From an uncultured Dyadobacter sp. (GTDB lineage Bacteria; Bacteroidota; Bacteroidia; Cytophagales; Spirosomataceae), in NCBI GenBank assembly GCA_946481035.1, contig CAMLNK010000001.1, positions 1 to 23,541 on the forward strand: a stretch of DNA of 23,541 bases. The letters run 5' to 3'. Position 1 is the first letter of the stretch; each line of letters begins with the position of its first letter. Both the position numbers and the translations under genes were made by a program. Positions 1 to 7,765 of the stretch are shown here, piece by piece. The notes below the pieces were generated by a model. The model saw only the letters and a program-made list of their open reading frames with translations, had not been told where the DNA came from and made no database searches.

Positions 1-2
1 TA

Positions 3-686
3 GGCACCGGTACTTTGCCCGCTATGAAAATCAATAGCCTCGCACTCGACCAGGACGGGTTTGTCTGGTTTGCGAGTGCAAAAGGCGTGGGTTATTTCAT
101 ACCGGATGGCGTTCTGGAAGCAACTCGCGTGGATGCGATACTCCCCATTTACGGCCAGCGCAGGCTTTTTAACAATGAAGAATGCACCGCCCTCGCCGTC
201 GAACCGGGCAACCGGAAATGGATCGGCACACGGACGGGACTTTACCTTTTCAACGCGGACGGTACCGAACTGGTCCGAAAATTCACATCTGCCGACAGTC
301 CGCTTCCGTCGGATATAATCACGGCTCTCCGGTTTGAAGCGGAAACCGGTTTGTTATTCGTCGATACCCCTGCCGGCATGGTTTCTTACCAGAGCGACGC
401 CAAAGCGCCGGCTGAAAGCCTGAACCGTATCATCATTTTTCCTAATCCCATCCGGCCCGGTTATTCGGGCAGTGTAGGCATCAGTGGCCTGACCGGCCAG
501 TCGACCGTCAAAATCACCGACCTGGCGGGCCGGCTCGTGTTCGAAACGCATTCGGAAGGCGGCCTCGCCTCCTGGAACCTGAACGATTACACGGGGCGCC
601 GCGCACGGGCTGGAATATATATTGTATTCGTCGTGTCGGTCGACGGCACTGAGCACCAGGCGGGTAAATTGGCAATTATTAATTAA
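3..686 (+). CDS. porZ: PorZ-like T9SS propeller protein, C-terminal part (5' end outside window)
   Basis: The frame is open to the left edge, so this is the 3' end of a longer gene; the TTG at 15 and ATG at 24 are internal codons rather than starts. Two repeats of the two-component-regulator/ligand-binding propeller type are visible (NSLALDQDGFVWFAS and CTALAVEPGNRKWIGT). They are followed by a C-terminal domain of about 82 residues beginning FPNPIRPGYSG (base 438), with KITDLAGRLVFET and an AGIYIVFV strand. This 'PNPxRPGY' ending is characteristic of PorZ, a surface beta-propeller protein that works with the sortase PorU when T9SS cargo is attached to A-LPS. Only the end is seen, so another secreted propeller protein with the same sorting domain remains possible. 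udk follows after 47 bases and is probably co-transcribed. Confidence 0.75.
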   Translation, partial: GTGTLPAMKINSLALDQDGFVWFASAKGVGYFIPDGVLEATRVDAILPIYGQRRLFNNEECTALAVEPGNRKWIGTRTGLYLFNADGTELVRKFTSADSPLPSDIITALRFEAETGLLFVDTPAGMVSYQSDAKAPAESLNRIIIFPNPIRPGYSGSVGISGLTGQSTVKITDLAGRLVFETHSEGGLASWNLNDYTGRRARAGIYIVFVVSVDGTEHQAGKLAIIN

Positions 687-733
687 AATCATAAATTAAT
701 CCAGCGTTCAGACTAGCGGATGCAGCAGACTAT

Positions 734-1387
734 ATGACGTCGAATCAGGAAAAAACGCCTTACATTGTAGGTATCACCGGTGGCAGCGCATCAGGGAAAA
801 CCTATTTTATGAAAAACCTTATCGACGCGTTTGGTGAGGACGAAATCACACGGATTTCGCAGGACAATTACTACCGCCCTATCCATGAAATACCGCGCGA
901 CGAAAATGGCGTGGAGAATTTCGATTTGCCCGAGACGATCGACCATCACCTTTTTGCTGAACACCTTGCCGTTCTCAGAGCAGGCCGTTCCGTACAGCAA
1001 AAAGAATATACGTTTAACAACCCGCTCATTAAACCGGAAATCCTGGTTTTCGAACCAAAACCAATCATTATTGTCGAAGGCATTTTTGTTTTCTACTTCC
1101 CTGAAATAGCGCGGCTTATTGATTTGAAAATTTTTGTCGATGCGAAGGAACATGTTAAAATAAAACGGCGGATTATTCGTGATAATAACGAGCGTGGCTA
1201 CGACCTCGACGACGTTCTTTATCGTTGGGAACATCACGTCGCCCCGACTTATGATAAATTTATACTTCCCCTTCGCGCAGAGGCGGATATGATCATTAAT
1301 AACAATTCCCGGTTCGATACCGGCTTGCAGGTATTAATTGGCTTTTTGAAAGGAAAGCTGAAAGAACAATACAAACATTCATCATAG
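734..1387 (+). CDS. udk: Uridine kinase
   Basis: Cytosolic P-loop kinase of 217 residues that phosphorylates uridine/cytidine to UMP/CMP in pyrimidine salvage; the length is normal for the family. Visible motifs are the Walker A loop GGSASGKT at residues 16-23, the nucleoside-binding QDNYY at 43-47, NFDLPETIDHH near 75, the Walker-B-like IIIVEGIF, and the lid-type Arg-rich segment KIKRRIIRDNNERGYD. The ATG at 734 lies shortly before the first beta strand (YIVGITGG), so there is no spare N-terminal extension. It lies 47 bases after the PorZ-like gene and 24 bases before a lipoprotein gene on the same strand, suggesting one transcript. Some family members act on related nucleosides, but the full motif set makes uridine/cytidine kinase the best call. 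Confidence 0.93.
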   Translation: MTSNQEKTPYIVGITGGSASGKTYFMKNLIDAFGEDEITRISQDNYYRPIHEIPRDENGVENFDLPETIDHHLFAEHLAVLRAGRSVQQKEYTFNNPLIKPEILVFEPKPIIIVEGIFVFYFPEIARLIDLKIFVDAKEHVKIKRRIIRDNNERGYDLDDVLYRWEHHVAPTYDKFILPLRAEADMIINNNSRFDTGLQVLIGFLKGKLKEQYKHSS

Positions 1388-1411
1388 TCATCGCAAAATT
1401 CAAACGAGTTA

Positions 1412-2128
1412 ATGAAGAATTCTTTACACACAATTTGCAAAACCTTTGCTAAACACATCACTATTCTTGCAGTAGCTTCCATCGCTTTCACTGCCTGCGA
1501 CGATGCTACCGAACCTGCTGACCCTTACGAATACTACCCGCTCACAATTGGCCATTATGTAGTCTACGACGTCAACCAGGAGATTTATTCTACCGGCCAG
1601 ACGGCGCCGGTTCTAACGAAATGGCAGGAACGGGATGAGGTAGACAGGATTGCTTCGGATTCGGCGGGGATCGTGACCTACATTATTGCAAGGTCAACGC
1701 GTAATACTTCGGCCGATTACTGGCAAAAGGTGAAAGAATATGCCGTGCATAGGTACCCCGACAAGCTGCTGACCAATATCGATAACCAACCTTTTTTGTC
1801 GCTCACCTTTCCGATCGATTCGCGCACGACCTGGAATGGCAACAGCTACAACAGCCTCGACGAGCAGGATTGTTATTATGAGCCGGGAGTTAAAACCGTC
1901 AAAATCGGAGAGCAGTCGTTCGACAATGTGCTGACGGTAGTTGAGCGCAAAGACACGTCGATCATCAACAAGTATGTGACTATCAAGCAGTACGGTTCCG
2001 GCATAGGCCTTATCTCCGATGACCAGACCGCCTTTGAATTTTGCCAAAACGACGATTGCATCGGATCAGGGAAAGTTGAATCAGGCATTCATAAAACGCG
2101 CAAGATCATCGAATTTGGCAACCGTTAG
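1412..2128 (+). CDS. Outer-membrane lipoprotein of unknown function
   Basis: A 238-residue protein with a lipoprotein signal peptide: positive start, hydrophobic stretch ITILAVASIAF, then the lipobox FTAC with Cys29. The residues after Cys are acidic (CDDATEPAD), which resembles the charged export signal that sends Bacteroidota lipoproteins to the cell surface. The mature part starts with YYPLTIGHYVVYDV, a beginning common in uncharacterised Bacteroidota lipoproteins. It contains several Cys (DCYYEPG, FCQNDDC) that could form disulfides. I do not recognise a catalytic motif. The gene follows udk by 24 bases and is probably the last gene of the PorZ-like/udk transcript. No clear terminator is seen between its stop and the downstream promoter-like motif near 2194. 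Confidence 0.8.
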   Translation: MKNSLHTICKTFAKHITILAVASIAFTACDDATEPADPYEYYPLTIGHYVVYDVNQEIYSTGQTAPVLTKWQERDEVDRIASDSAGIVTYIIARSTRNTSADYWQKVKEYAVHRYPDKLLTNIDNQPFLSLTFPIDSRTTWNGNSYNSLDEQDCYYEPGVKTVKIGEQSFDNVLTVVERKDTSIINKYVTIKQYGSGIGLISDDQTAFEFCQNDDCIGSGKVESGIHKTRKIIEFGNR

Positions 2129-2193
2129 TCATTCCGCCGCGACCGGCAGAGTCATATAAAACTTGATTTTTTCATATTCGTTTTGAATATTAT

Positions 2194-2223
2194 TTGCAAA
2201 TTCAATTTATCTGTCTAAATTTA
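2194..2223 (+). promoter_or_regulatory. Bacteroidota-type promoter of the lasso peptide locus
   Basis: TTG at 2194-2196, 19 bases of spacer, then TAAATTTA at 2216-2223. This matches the Bacteroidota housekeeping pattern TTG-N19-TAnnTTTG at all but the last base. It lies in an AT-rich gap 40 bases before the precursor ATG, giving a short leader. There is no other candidate this good between 2129 and 2263. It is a motif match only. Confidence 0.45.
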
Positions 2224-2263
2224 CGACGGATACTGGTATTAATCATTCATTAACCGATAAACA

Positions 2264-2419
2264 ATGAAAACATTGACATCGCACTCTACACAGACAAAAA
2301 AGTCTTATCGCAAGCCGGTCCTGGTTCAACACGGAAGTGTTAGCAAGTTGACTAAAGGTAAATTGGGAAGCCAATTAGATGACGATACTGGCGAAATGAA
2401 CTACGCACCGGACGCTTGA
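2264..2419 (+). CDS. Lasso peptide precursor (RiPP leader plus core)
   Basis: A 51-residue ORF. Residues 15-30 read YRKPVLVQHGSVSKLT, which fits the lasso leader consensus Y-x-x-P-x-L-x-x-x-G-x5-T that is bound by the RRE (B1) protein. The conserved Thr30 would be the penultimate leader residue. This predicts cleavage after Lys31 and a 20-residue core, Gly32-Ala51, beginning GKLGSQLDDD. Gly1 of the core could be joined to Asp8 or Asp9 to give the usual 8- or 9-residue macrolactam ring; Asp10 and Glu14 are less likely acceptors. The tail is acidic and contains Met, Tyr and Pro (EMNYAPDA). A lasso-cyclase gene begins 41 bases downstream on the same strand, and a promoter-like motif lies 40 bases upstream. 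The leader match and gene order are seen directly; ring size and processing are inferred. Confidence 0.87.
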   Translation: MKTLTSHSTQTKKSYRKPVLVQHGSVSKLTKGKLGSQLDDDTGEMNYAPDA

Positions 2420-2460
2420 TTTAAGTGACCGGAGATCCTGGCTTTTTGGATTTGTACTAA

Positions 2461-4395
2461 ATGCTGATTCAAGGTGTTATCTCATTAGGAGCAACTTTTC
2501 AGCCACAAAAACGAACAGCAGGGAAATCGATTAATTGGAGTACCGGGATCTTAGAGTATCCAAGCTCCTACAATGAGTATTCTTTTTGTGAGACTACAAT
2601 TGTTGGTTTCGAAGGATATCATCAAAACGATGTCAAAACATGGGGTGCAAATGCTCCGTTTTTGGCATCGTTTTTTGATTTTAGGGCCTACCTCAAATCA
2701 TCCGGAAACAGGCTCGGCATAGGGGTCTGGTACCAGGAGGCGGAAAAAACGCTGCACCTTGCCAGAAATCTTTTTGGCACACATCCATTGTACTATTTGT
2801 TCATCCCCGGCCAGTTTTGCCTGTTTTCTACCGATTTACATGCACTTCTGGAATCGGCGAAAGGCAGAACAAACGTCACTTTAAATGAAAGCCGCCTTCG
2901 ATCATTTCTCACTTTTGGGCGGGATATGTTTATCGACTATAATGGGGACACATTTTACAAAGAAGTAAAATGTGTATTACCCGGGCAGATACTATCGGTA
3001 ACACCCGATGGATGTTCCTCTGCTCCCTACACCCAGTTTCAGCTGCCTCAAAGCAACAACTCGCTGGCCGGTTATGGTCAGCATTTCAGGACACTTCTTG
3101 AGCATGCCGTTCGCAATTCTCTCCCGTCCGACCAGTCGCCTATCGGGTCACACCTGAGTGGAGGTCTGGATTCTTCATCGATCAGCACTTTTGCCAGAAT
3201 GCTGGCGCCAGAAAGCCCATTACACACGTTTTATTATGACACGCAGGGAGCCGGCTCCGACGACCGGAAATATGCCCTGGAAATCGCCCGGAATATCGGC
3301 TCTGATCATCGCGAGATTGTGATATCGGACGACCAGCTTGGCGCGGTCGTCTCGCATACCAGGATCCTTGGATACCCTCAGGCCGCATTTGTTCCGCCTA
3401 CGTTTTACGACGGCGTCTTCAAACTCGCTGCACAACTCGGATGTAGTACCGTGATGAATGGCAATGGCGGGGACTCTATTGTTGGCAGCGGCTTTGAATA
3501 CCTCAGTGTACTCTTCCGAGAAAAAAATTGGCCGCTTTTAAAAGAATTACTTGCCAAACGGACCCAATACTATACCAAAGCCGATCAGCACAAAAACTGG
3601 GATCAGCTGAGCTTCGGGCAGCAAAAAAATATTGTTGAACAAAATTTTCTTTACCACAGGCTCTCTGCATCCATCAGGACAATGAGCGCCGGTCAGCTGC
3701 GCATTTTGTATCGCGAGCTTTCGGCGCATTTCGACCTGGCTCCCGGATACTTTGCTACGCGTGCGCTCCGCGCCTTCGTGAAAAAGCTCAAAGGTTACGC
3801 GCTTCCGCCCAATTCACTTTTGCGGCAGGATTTTCTAAATGCGGCGGACAGCACATCCGGTCAAACGAAGCTACTTTCCAACGCTTTACGTGGCGATCTT
3901 TCAGATACATTCCGGCATTCATTCGAGGAAATTTTCAACCAGCATACGATATGCCAAAACGAGAGCAGGGCTATTCTGGGCCGCCATTACGGATTCGAGA
4001 GCCGTTCTCCCTTTTTAGATAAATCGCTTTTCGAATTATGTATGTCTATCCCGGAAATCGTAAAATTCGGTGATGGATCCGGGCGAATGCATTTCCGCGA
4101 GGCCATGAAGGGTGTATTACCAGAAAACGTGAGGCTGAGGGCACAGAAAGCGCATGTCGGGAGACGAGGAAAAAGCGCTACCCTCCAACTTTACACCCAG
4201 GCGCAAGAAATGCTTTATGATACGAAGGATATCTGGCAGTACGTCGACAAAAGCAGATTTGAAGATACACTCAAATTCCTCCAAACCGACCATTTGCCTA
4301 TGGAAGACTACAACCGAAGCCTGTTCCATGTAACAAGAACGATTTCGGTTGCAGCCTGGTTTGAATGGCTTAAATCTGAAAGAATCCTGCAATAA
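2461..4395 (+). CDS. Asparagine synthetase-like lasso peptide cyclase (C protein)
   Basis: A 644-residue protein of the AsnB/McjC family. Lasso cyclases adenylate the side-chain carboxylate of the core Asp/Glu with ATP, then close the isopeptide bond to the core N-terminus. Visible: a degenerate N-terminal amidotransferase-like domain (about 1-210) in which the catalytic Cys2 of true glutamine-dependent synthetases is absent (start MLIQ); the PP-loop SGGLDSS at 233-239; the second ATP-site motif NGNGGD at 333-338; and FESRSPFLD at 512-520 followed by a Lys/Arg-rich C-terminal segment. A TAA immediately before the ATG (2458-2460) rules out an earlier start. The loss of Cys2 and the adjacent lasso precursor argue against asparagine synthesis. 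Its stop is 4 bases from the stop of the converging peptidase gene, so no B1, B2 or transporter gene follows. Confidence 0.88.
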   Translation: MLIQGVISLGATFQPQKRTAGKSINWSTGILEYPSSYNEYSFCETTIVGFEGYHQNDVKTWGANAPFLASFFDFRAYLKSSGNRLGIGVWYQEAEKTLHLARNLFGTHPLYYLFIPGQFCLFSTDLHALLESAKGRTNVTLNESRLRSFLTFGRDMFIDYNGDTFYKEVKCVLPGQILSVTPDGCSSAPYTQFQLPQSNNSLAGYGQHFRTLLEHAVRNSLPSDQSPIGSHLSGGLDSSSISTFARMLAPESPLHTFYYDTQGAGSDDRKYALEIARNIGSDHREIVISDDQLGAVVSHTRILGYPQAAFVPPTFYDGVFKLAAQLGCSTVMNGNGGDSIVGSGFEYLSVLFREKNWPLLKELLAKRTQYYTKADQHKNWDQLSFGQQKNIVEQNFLYHRLSASIRTMSAGQLRILYRELSAHFDLAPGYFATRALRAFVKKLKGYALPPNSLLRQDFLNAADSTSGQTKLLSNALRGDLSDTFRHSFEEIFNQHTICQNESRAILGRHYGFESRSPFLDKSLFELCMSIPEIVKFGDGSGRMHFREAMKGVLPENVRLRAQKAHVGRRGKSATLQLYTQAQEMLYDTKDIWQYVDKSRFEDTLKFLQTDHLPMEDYNRSLFHVTRTISVAAWFEWLKSERILQ

Positions 4396-4399
4396 TCGG

Positions 4400-7300
4400 C
4401 TAACGAAGAATATTCACCCTCCCTGTAATTGTTTGTTCGGAGCCGTCGCTTTTGCTCACGATCGCTTTATAAACGTAGGTCCCGGAGCTAACAGCTGACG
4501 TCCAATACCAGTCCGAAAGCGTTGAAACCGGCTTGAACTTGTGTTCCAGAAGCTTGGTGCCTCTTGCATCATAGATAATGTACCGGACCTGCTGAACAGT
4601 TTCCATACTGATACCTGTTACACGGAAACGCACGTAGTCCGTGGCCGGGTTAGGCGAAGCTATCAGCGCTATTCCCGCCTGTCCTTCACCTATTCTGAAA
4701 TTAATCTGATACGGATTTACAGCAGTGTTACCGGCGTTGTCCTGCGTATTAACCAGGATTTCATAGCTGCCGGCTGTGGAGAAATTTGAGCGATATTCTA
4801 CCTGAACGACGCGATCTGCCAGCTTGGTAATTATGAGATTCTTGTAAGCCACTTTCTGAAAATCGCAAGTGTTATCGACGCACGGCTTAATGAAAATATC
4901 CATCAGATTGGTATCGGCCGACATAAAGCGGTCGTCGGTCAGGATGAACTTGATCGTCGGTTTAACGCCTACATCTTCGCCATCCTCGATCACCCGCTCG
5001 TTGAAGGTCACATTCAGCACCGGGGCTATAATGTCCTTCACCCTTTCGGCCGGGTAAATATGTTGCGATTTCGCCACTTCCCAATCGACTAACAGCTCCG
5101 CACTATTGTTGGATTCGTTCAATTCCTGGATCACATTGGCCCGGTCCAATCTTACCTGTACCGATTTCAGTGCTCCTTTATTTGGGAAAGTAATCTTTAT
5201 TGTATCGGAATACGGCATTGACGCGACAGTCTGGCTTTTCACTTCGCTGGTGCCGTTCTGAAATGCATAGGTGAGCTCCACGGGTAGCTTCTCATCCGCA
5301 TTGTATTTTCCCTGGTTCTTGATGGAGATCGCGGCAGTCAATGTGGCTGACTTCTCGATTGTCTTATCCGGAGACTCGGAATAAATCAGGATACTTTCGT
5401 CCGGATCAACCGAGTAGTCGGGTGAAGCGACGTAGATCATTTTAAGCGCAGGATCGCCTTGCAGCAATGCCTGATGAACGTTCGCAACTTCGTATGCACC
5501 GTAACCTTCCGCAAAAATCCGTTTGGCAACTTCCATCTGAATTCTTCCTATGGACTGCTTCGACGTGTTCGCATCCAGGAAAAGCGCTGTATAAAGCTTA
5601 TCCAGGTAATTGCTGGTCGAAGAAACATAAGTATCAAAGGTATTCGCGATCAGCGCTACCGTTCCTCTTTTCGGGGCCAGTATCCAGTCGAGTGACAACG
5701 CAATTCTGTCCGACGACGACGGGCTCATATTAAAACGCGCACTGAACACGTTCCCTACCCCGCAGCCATTGAAATACAACAATGGGTATTTACCCTGGTT
5801 GTTATAAGCGCGTGCCGCGTCGGTAATGTAGCCAATGTCGAGGTCGGTAACCGTGGTAGACCCATGTCCGAAATAGGTCAGGAGCCCTACTCCCGCATTA
5901 ATTTCCGGTGTGATATTAACCGACTCCACCTCACTGATTCCCTGTTGTTTTACGAAAGGCGTAACTTTTGCGCCAATGTATCCCTTTTCCGCCTGCGGCG
6001 CGAGGCCTGCAAGAATATTTTTAAGCTGGGTTATTTCGGCCGATGATTTGCCCCCGTTCAAGTGGAGAATATTTTTCTTCCAGCTCACGTCCTGGACATT
6101 GCTGTGCTCGTATTCTTTTACCTTGGCCAGATAGTCGTAAACGTGCTGATTCGTAATTGCAGAAAGCCTTCCGACCGGTATGGCAGGCACTTCCTTTGGA
6201 GCTCCGGCGAGTCCTTCTATCAATAATATGTCCGATCCTGGAAACCCGATGGTCGGAACTTCATCGGGCAGCTCGCGCACCATTCTTTCGTTAAATGTGA
6301 TCGACTTACCCATCAGAAACAAATACTTTTCACGGTTTCCGTCCGAAAGCATATAATCTACAAACCGCCGTATCCCGACCGGGCTTGGTTCGCCGTAATT
6401 AAACTGATCGTAAATGTCGGTGATCTTCATTACCAGCGGAACAAATGCTCCTCCCTCGGCTGATGCACGATAGGCGGCGTACGCTTTCGCGCCTTCTTCC
6501 AGTGTTTGGTTTGTAATGATAATGTAGTTGTATTTCTTAACGTCCGGTTTAGCCAATGCGATTGAACTGATCTTAGCGGCAGCAATAGGGAGGGTTTCGT
6601 TCGTCAGGAGCACTTTTAATGCCTGATCTTTGATACGCGGCATTGTAAAGTCGGCTCCTGTACCGGGAAGGATTCTGGGAACGTCCGGATTGGAGATGTC
6701 GTATACTTTGCTGGTAGCGGAAGTACCCGCAATTTTTACGTGTGTGCTAGCATCCGATGTTTTCGGAAAATTAAATTCAAGGCTCTTTTCAGTGCCAATG
6801 CTGTTGCTCTGGTTATAAGTGATGGTATAGTAAGCCAGCGAAAATCTGTCACGTGTGTCTGATGCCACAGATTTCAACAGAAGCACGCCGCTGCCATCGG
6901 TGTTGAGGTCGGTTTCGGCTAGTTCAAATGAATATAATGAAGCGACAAAATTGGCATTGGGAATAGCTCCGACTTTCCGAACGGTGCCTTCTGTTTTGCC
7001 TGCGTATACTTCAATCGACCGGGAGTTATTGCTCCGGCCGTGCACCATCATTTTCACCTGCGGCTTCATTCCCGCTACCCGCTTCGTCAGTTGGAAGTTG
7101 TAGGTAACAGATTTGCCGGGCAGGACGGTAACGCCCGTTTTGCTCGCACCATTTTCAAAGAAGCTGTTAAAAAAACTGGCCCTGATGGCGCTAAGGGTGC
7201 TAAGGGAATATTCGTTGGCAAAGGCCTTCACGTCCGTCTGCAGATGCGACTCCGTTGCAGCACCACTTCCTGATGCAGTTCCAACCATTTCGGCTCGCGC

Positions 7301-7708
7301 ACCATTGACTTTTCCGACGGTAAGGAAATACGAACTTTCGTCGGAATACAAGCTCGTATAAGGATTTAACCGGCTGCTCATCGGTCGGTACAAAAGCGAA
7401 TCGATAGCGCCGTCATTGGGGACCCCGTAGAACAGAATTTCGTTATTTGCTACGCTGAGAATCGCAACTTGCCTGCCCCGATGCCATAACTGAAGTTTTT
7501 CGGGCTGACTAACCGGAAAACCGGCCGGCAACGCAGAGAACGGTACTTTATAAACTCCCTTCTGGGATACTTTCAGCTTCACATACGGCTGATCGTACGC
7601 AATCCATTCATTTGTATATGGCGCACCCCATTGGGCAAAGGCTCCATGACACATTCCTATCCCAAACAACAGAATAAGTTGCAAATACCGTAAAACTCTC
7701 AGTGACAT
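4400..7708 (-). CDS. C25-family cysteine peptidase with T9SS sorting domain (PorU2-like), copy 1
   Basis: A 1102-residue secreted protein. The signal peptide ends near AFA-Q (residue 25). A PorU-like N-terminal beta region follows (NEWIAYDQPYVKLKVSQKGVYKVP), then the gingipain-fold C25 domain. The catalytic pair is present: His615 in YFGHGS and Cys649 in FNGCGVG, 34 residues apart and close to the spacing in gingipains. After it come a CARDB-like beta region (ITFPNKGALKSVQVRLDRANVIQELNESNNSAELLVDW in overview) and a T9SS C-terminal domain from SPNPATDY (1018-1102). It is probably exported by T9SS and active at the cell surface. Flavobacteria-type genomes name such proteins 'putative sortase PorU2'; PorU itself usually has a different Cys context, so a sortase role is uncertain. 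It is paralogous to the gene upstream (7766-10720). Only 57 bases, mostly a terminator, precede it, so its own promoter is unclear. Confidence 0.82.
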   Translation of the reverse strand: MSLRVLRYLQLILLFGIGMCHGAFAQWGAPYTNEWIAYDQPYVKLKVSQKGVYKVPFSALPAGFPVSQPEKLQLWHRGRQVAILSVANNEILFYGVPNDGAIDSLLYRPMSSRLNPYTSLYSDESSYFLTVGKVNGARAEMVGTASGSGAATESHLQTDVKAFANEYSLSTLSAIRASFFNSFFENGASKTGVTVLPGKSVTYNFQLTKRVAGMKPQVKMMVHGRSNNSRSIEVYAGKTEGTVRKVGAIPNANFVASLYSFELAETDLNTDGSGVLLLKSVASDTRDRFSLAYYTITYNQSNSIGTEKSLEFNFPKTSDASTHVKIAGTSATSKVYDISNPDVPRILPGTGADFTMPRIKDQALKVLLTNETLPIAAAKISSIALAKPDVKKYNYIIITNQTLEEGAKAYAAYRASAEGGAFVPLVMKITDIYDQFNYGEPSPVGIRRFVDYMLSDGNREKYLFLMGKSITFNERMVRELPDEVPTIGFPGSDILLIEGLAGAPKEVPAIPVGRLSAITNQHVYDYLAKVKEYEHSNVQDVSWKKNILHLNGGKSSAEITQLKNILAGLAPQAEKGYIGAKVTPFVKQQGISEVESVNITPEINAGVGLLTYFGHGSTTVTDLDIGYITDAARAYNNQGKYPLLYFNGCGVGNVFSARFNMSPSSSDRIALSLDWILAPKRGTVALIANTFDTYVSSTSNYLDKLYTALFLDANTSKQSIGRIQMEVAKRIFAEGYGAYEVANVHQALLQGDPALKMIYVASPDYSVDPDESILIYSESPDKTIEKSATLTAAISIKNQGKYNADEKLPVELTYAFQNGTSEVKSQTVASMPYSDTIKITFPNKGALKSVQVRLDRANVIQELNESNNSAELLVDWEVAKSQHIYPAERVKDIIAPVLNVTFNERVIEDGEDVGVKPTIKFILTDDRFMSADTNLMDIFIKPCVDNTCDFQKVAYKNLIITKLADRVVQVEYRSNFSTAGSYEILVNTQDNAGNTAVNPYQINFRIGEGQAGIALIASPNPATDYVRFRVTGISMETVQQVRYIIYDARGTKLLEHKFKPVSTLSDWYWTSAVSSGTYVYKAIVSKSDGSEQTITGRVNILR

Positions 7709-7713
7709 AGCTC

Positions 7714-7755
7714 AAAAAAATAAAAATAAGGGCATGGATATTGCCATCCATGCCC
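7714..7755 (-). terminator. Intrinsic terminator between the two C25 peptidase genes
   Basis: A perfect 10-bp inverted repeat, GGGCATGGAT (7730-7739) and ATCCATGCCC (7746-7755), with a 6-base loop. Read on the minus strand, the hairpin comes 10 bases after the stop of the 7766-10720 gene and is followed by a T-rich run (complement of 7714-7729). It should terminate that gene's transcript shortly before the start of the second peptidase gene at 7708. Confidence 0.85.
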
Positions 7756-7765
7756 CCGGATAATA

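Noticed and set aside
2129..2193. A hidden B1/RRE or B2 gene, or a terminator, before the lasso precursor
   Set aside because: The gap is far too short for a B1 or B2 gene and shows no convincing hairpin; B1/B2-like motifs were also not found in any other protein of the window.
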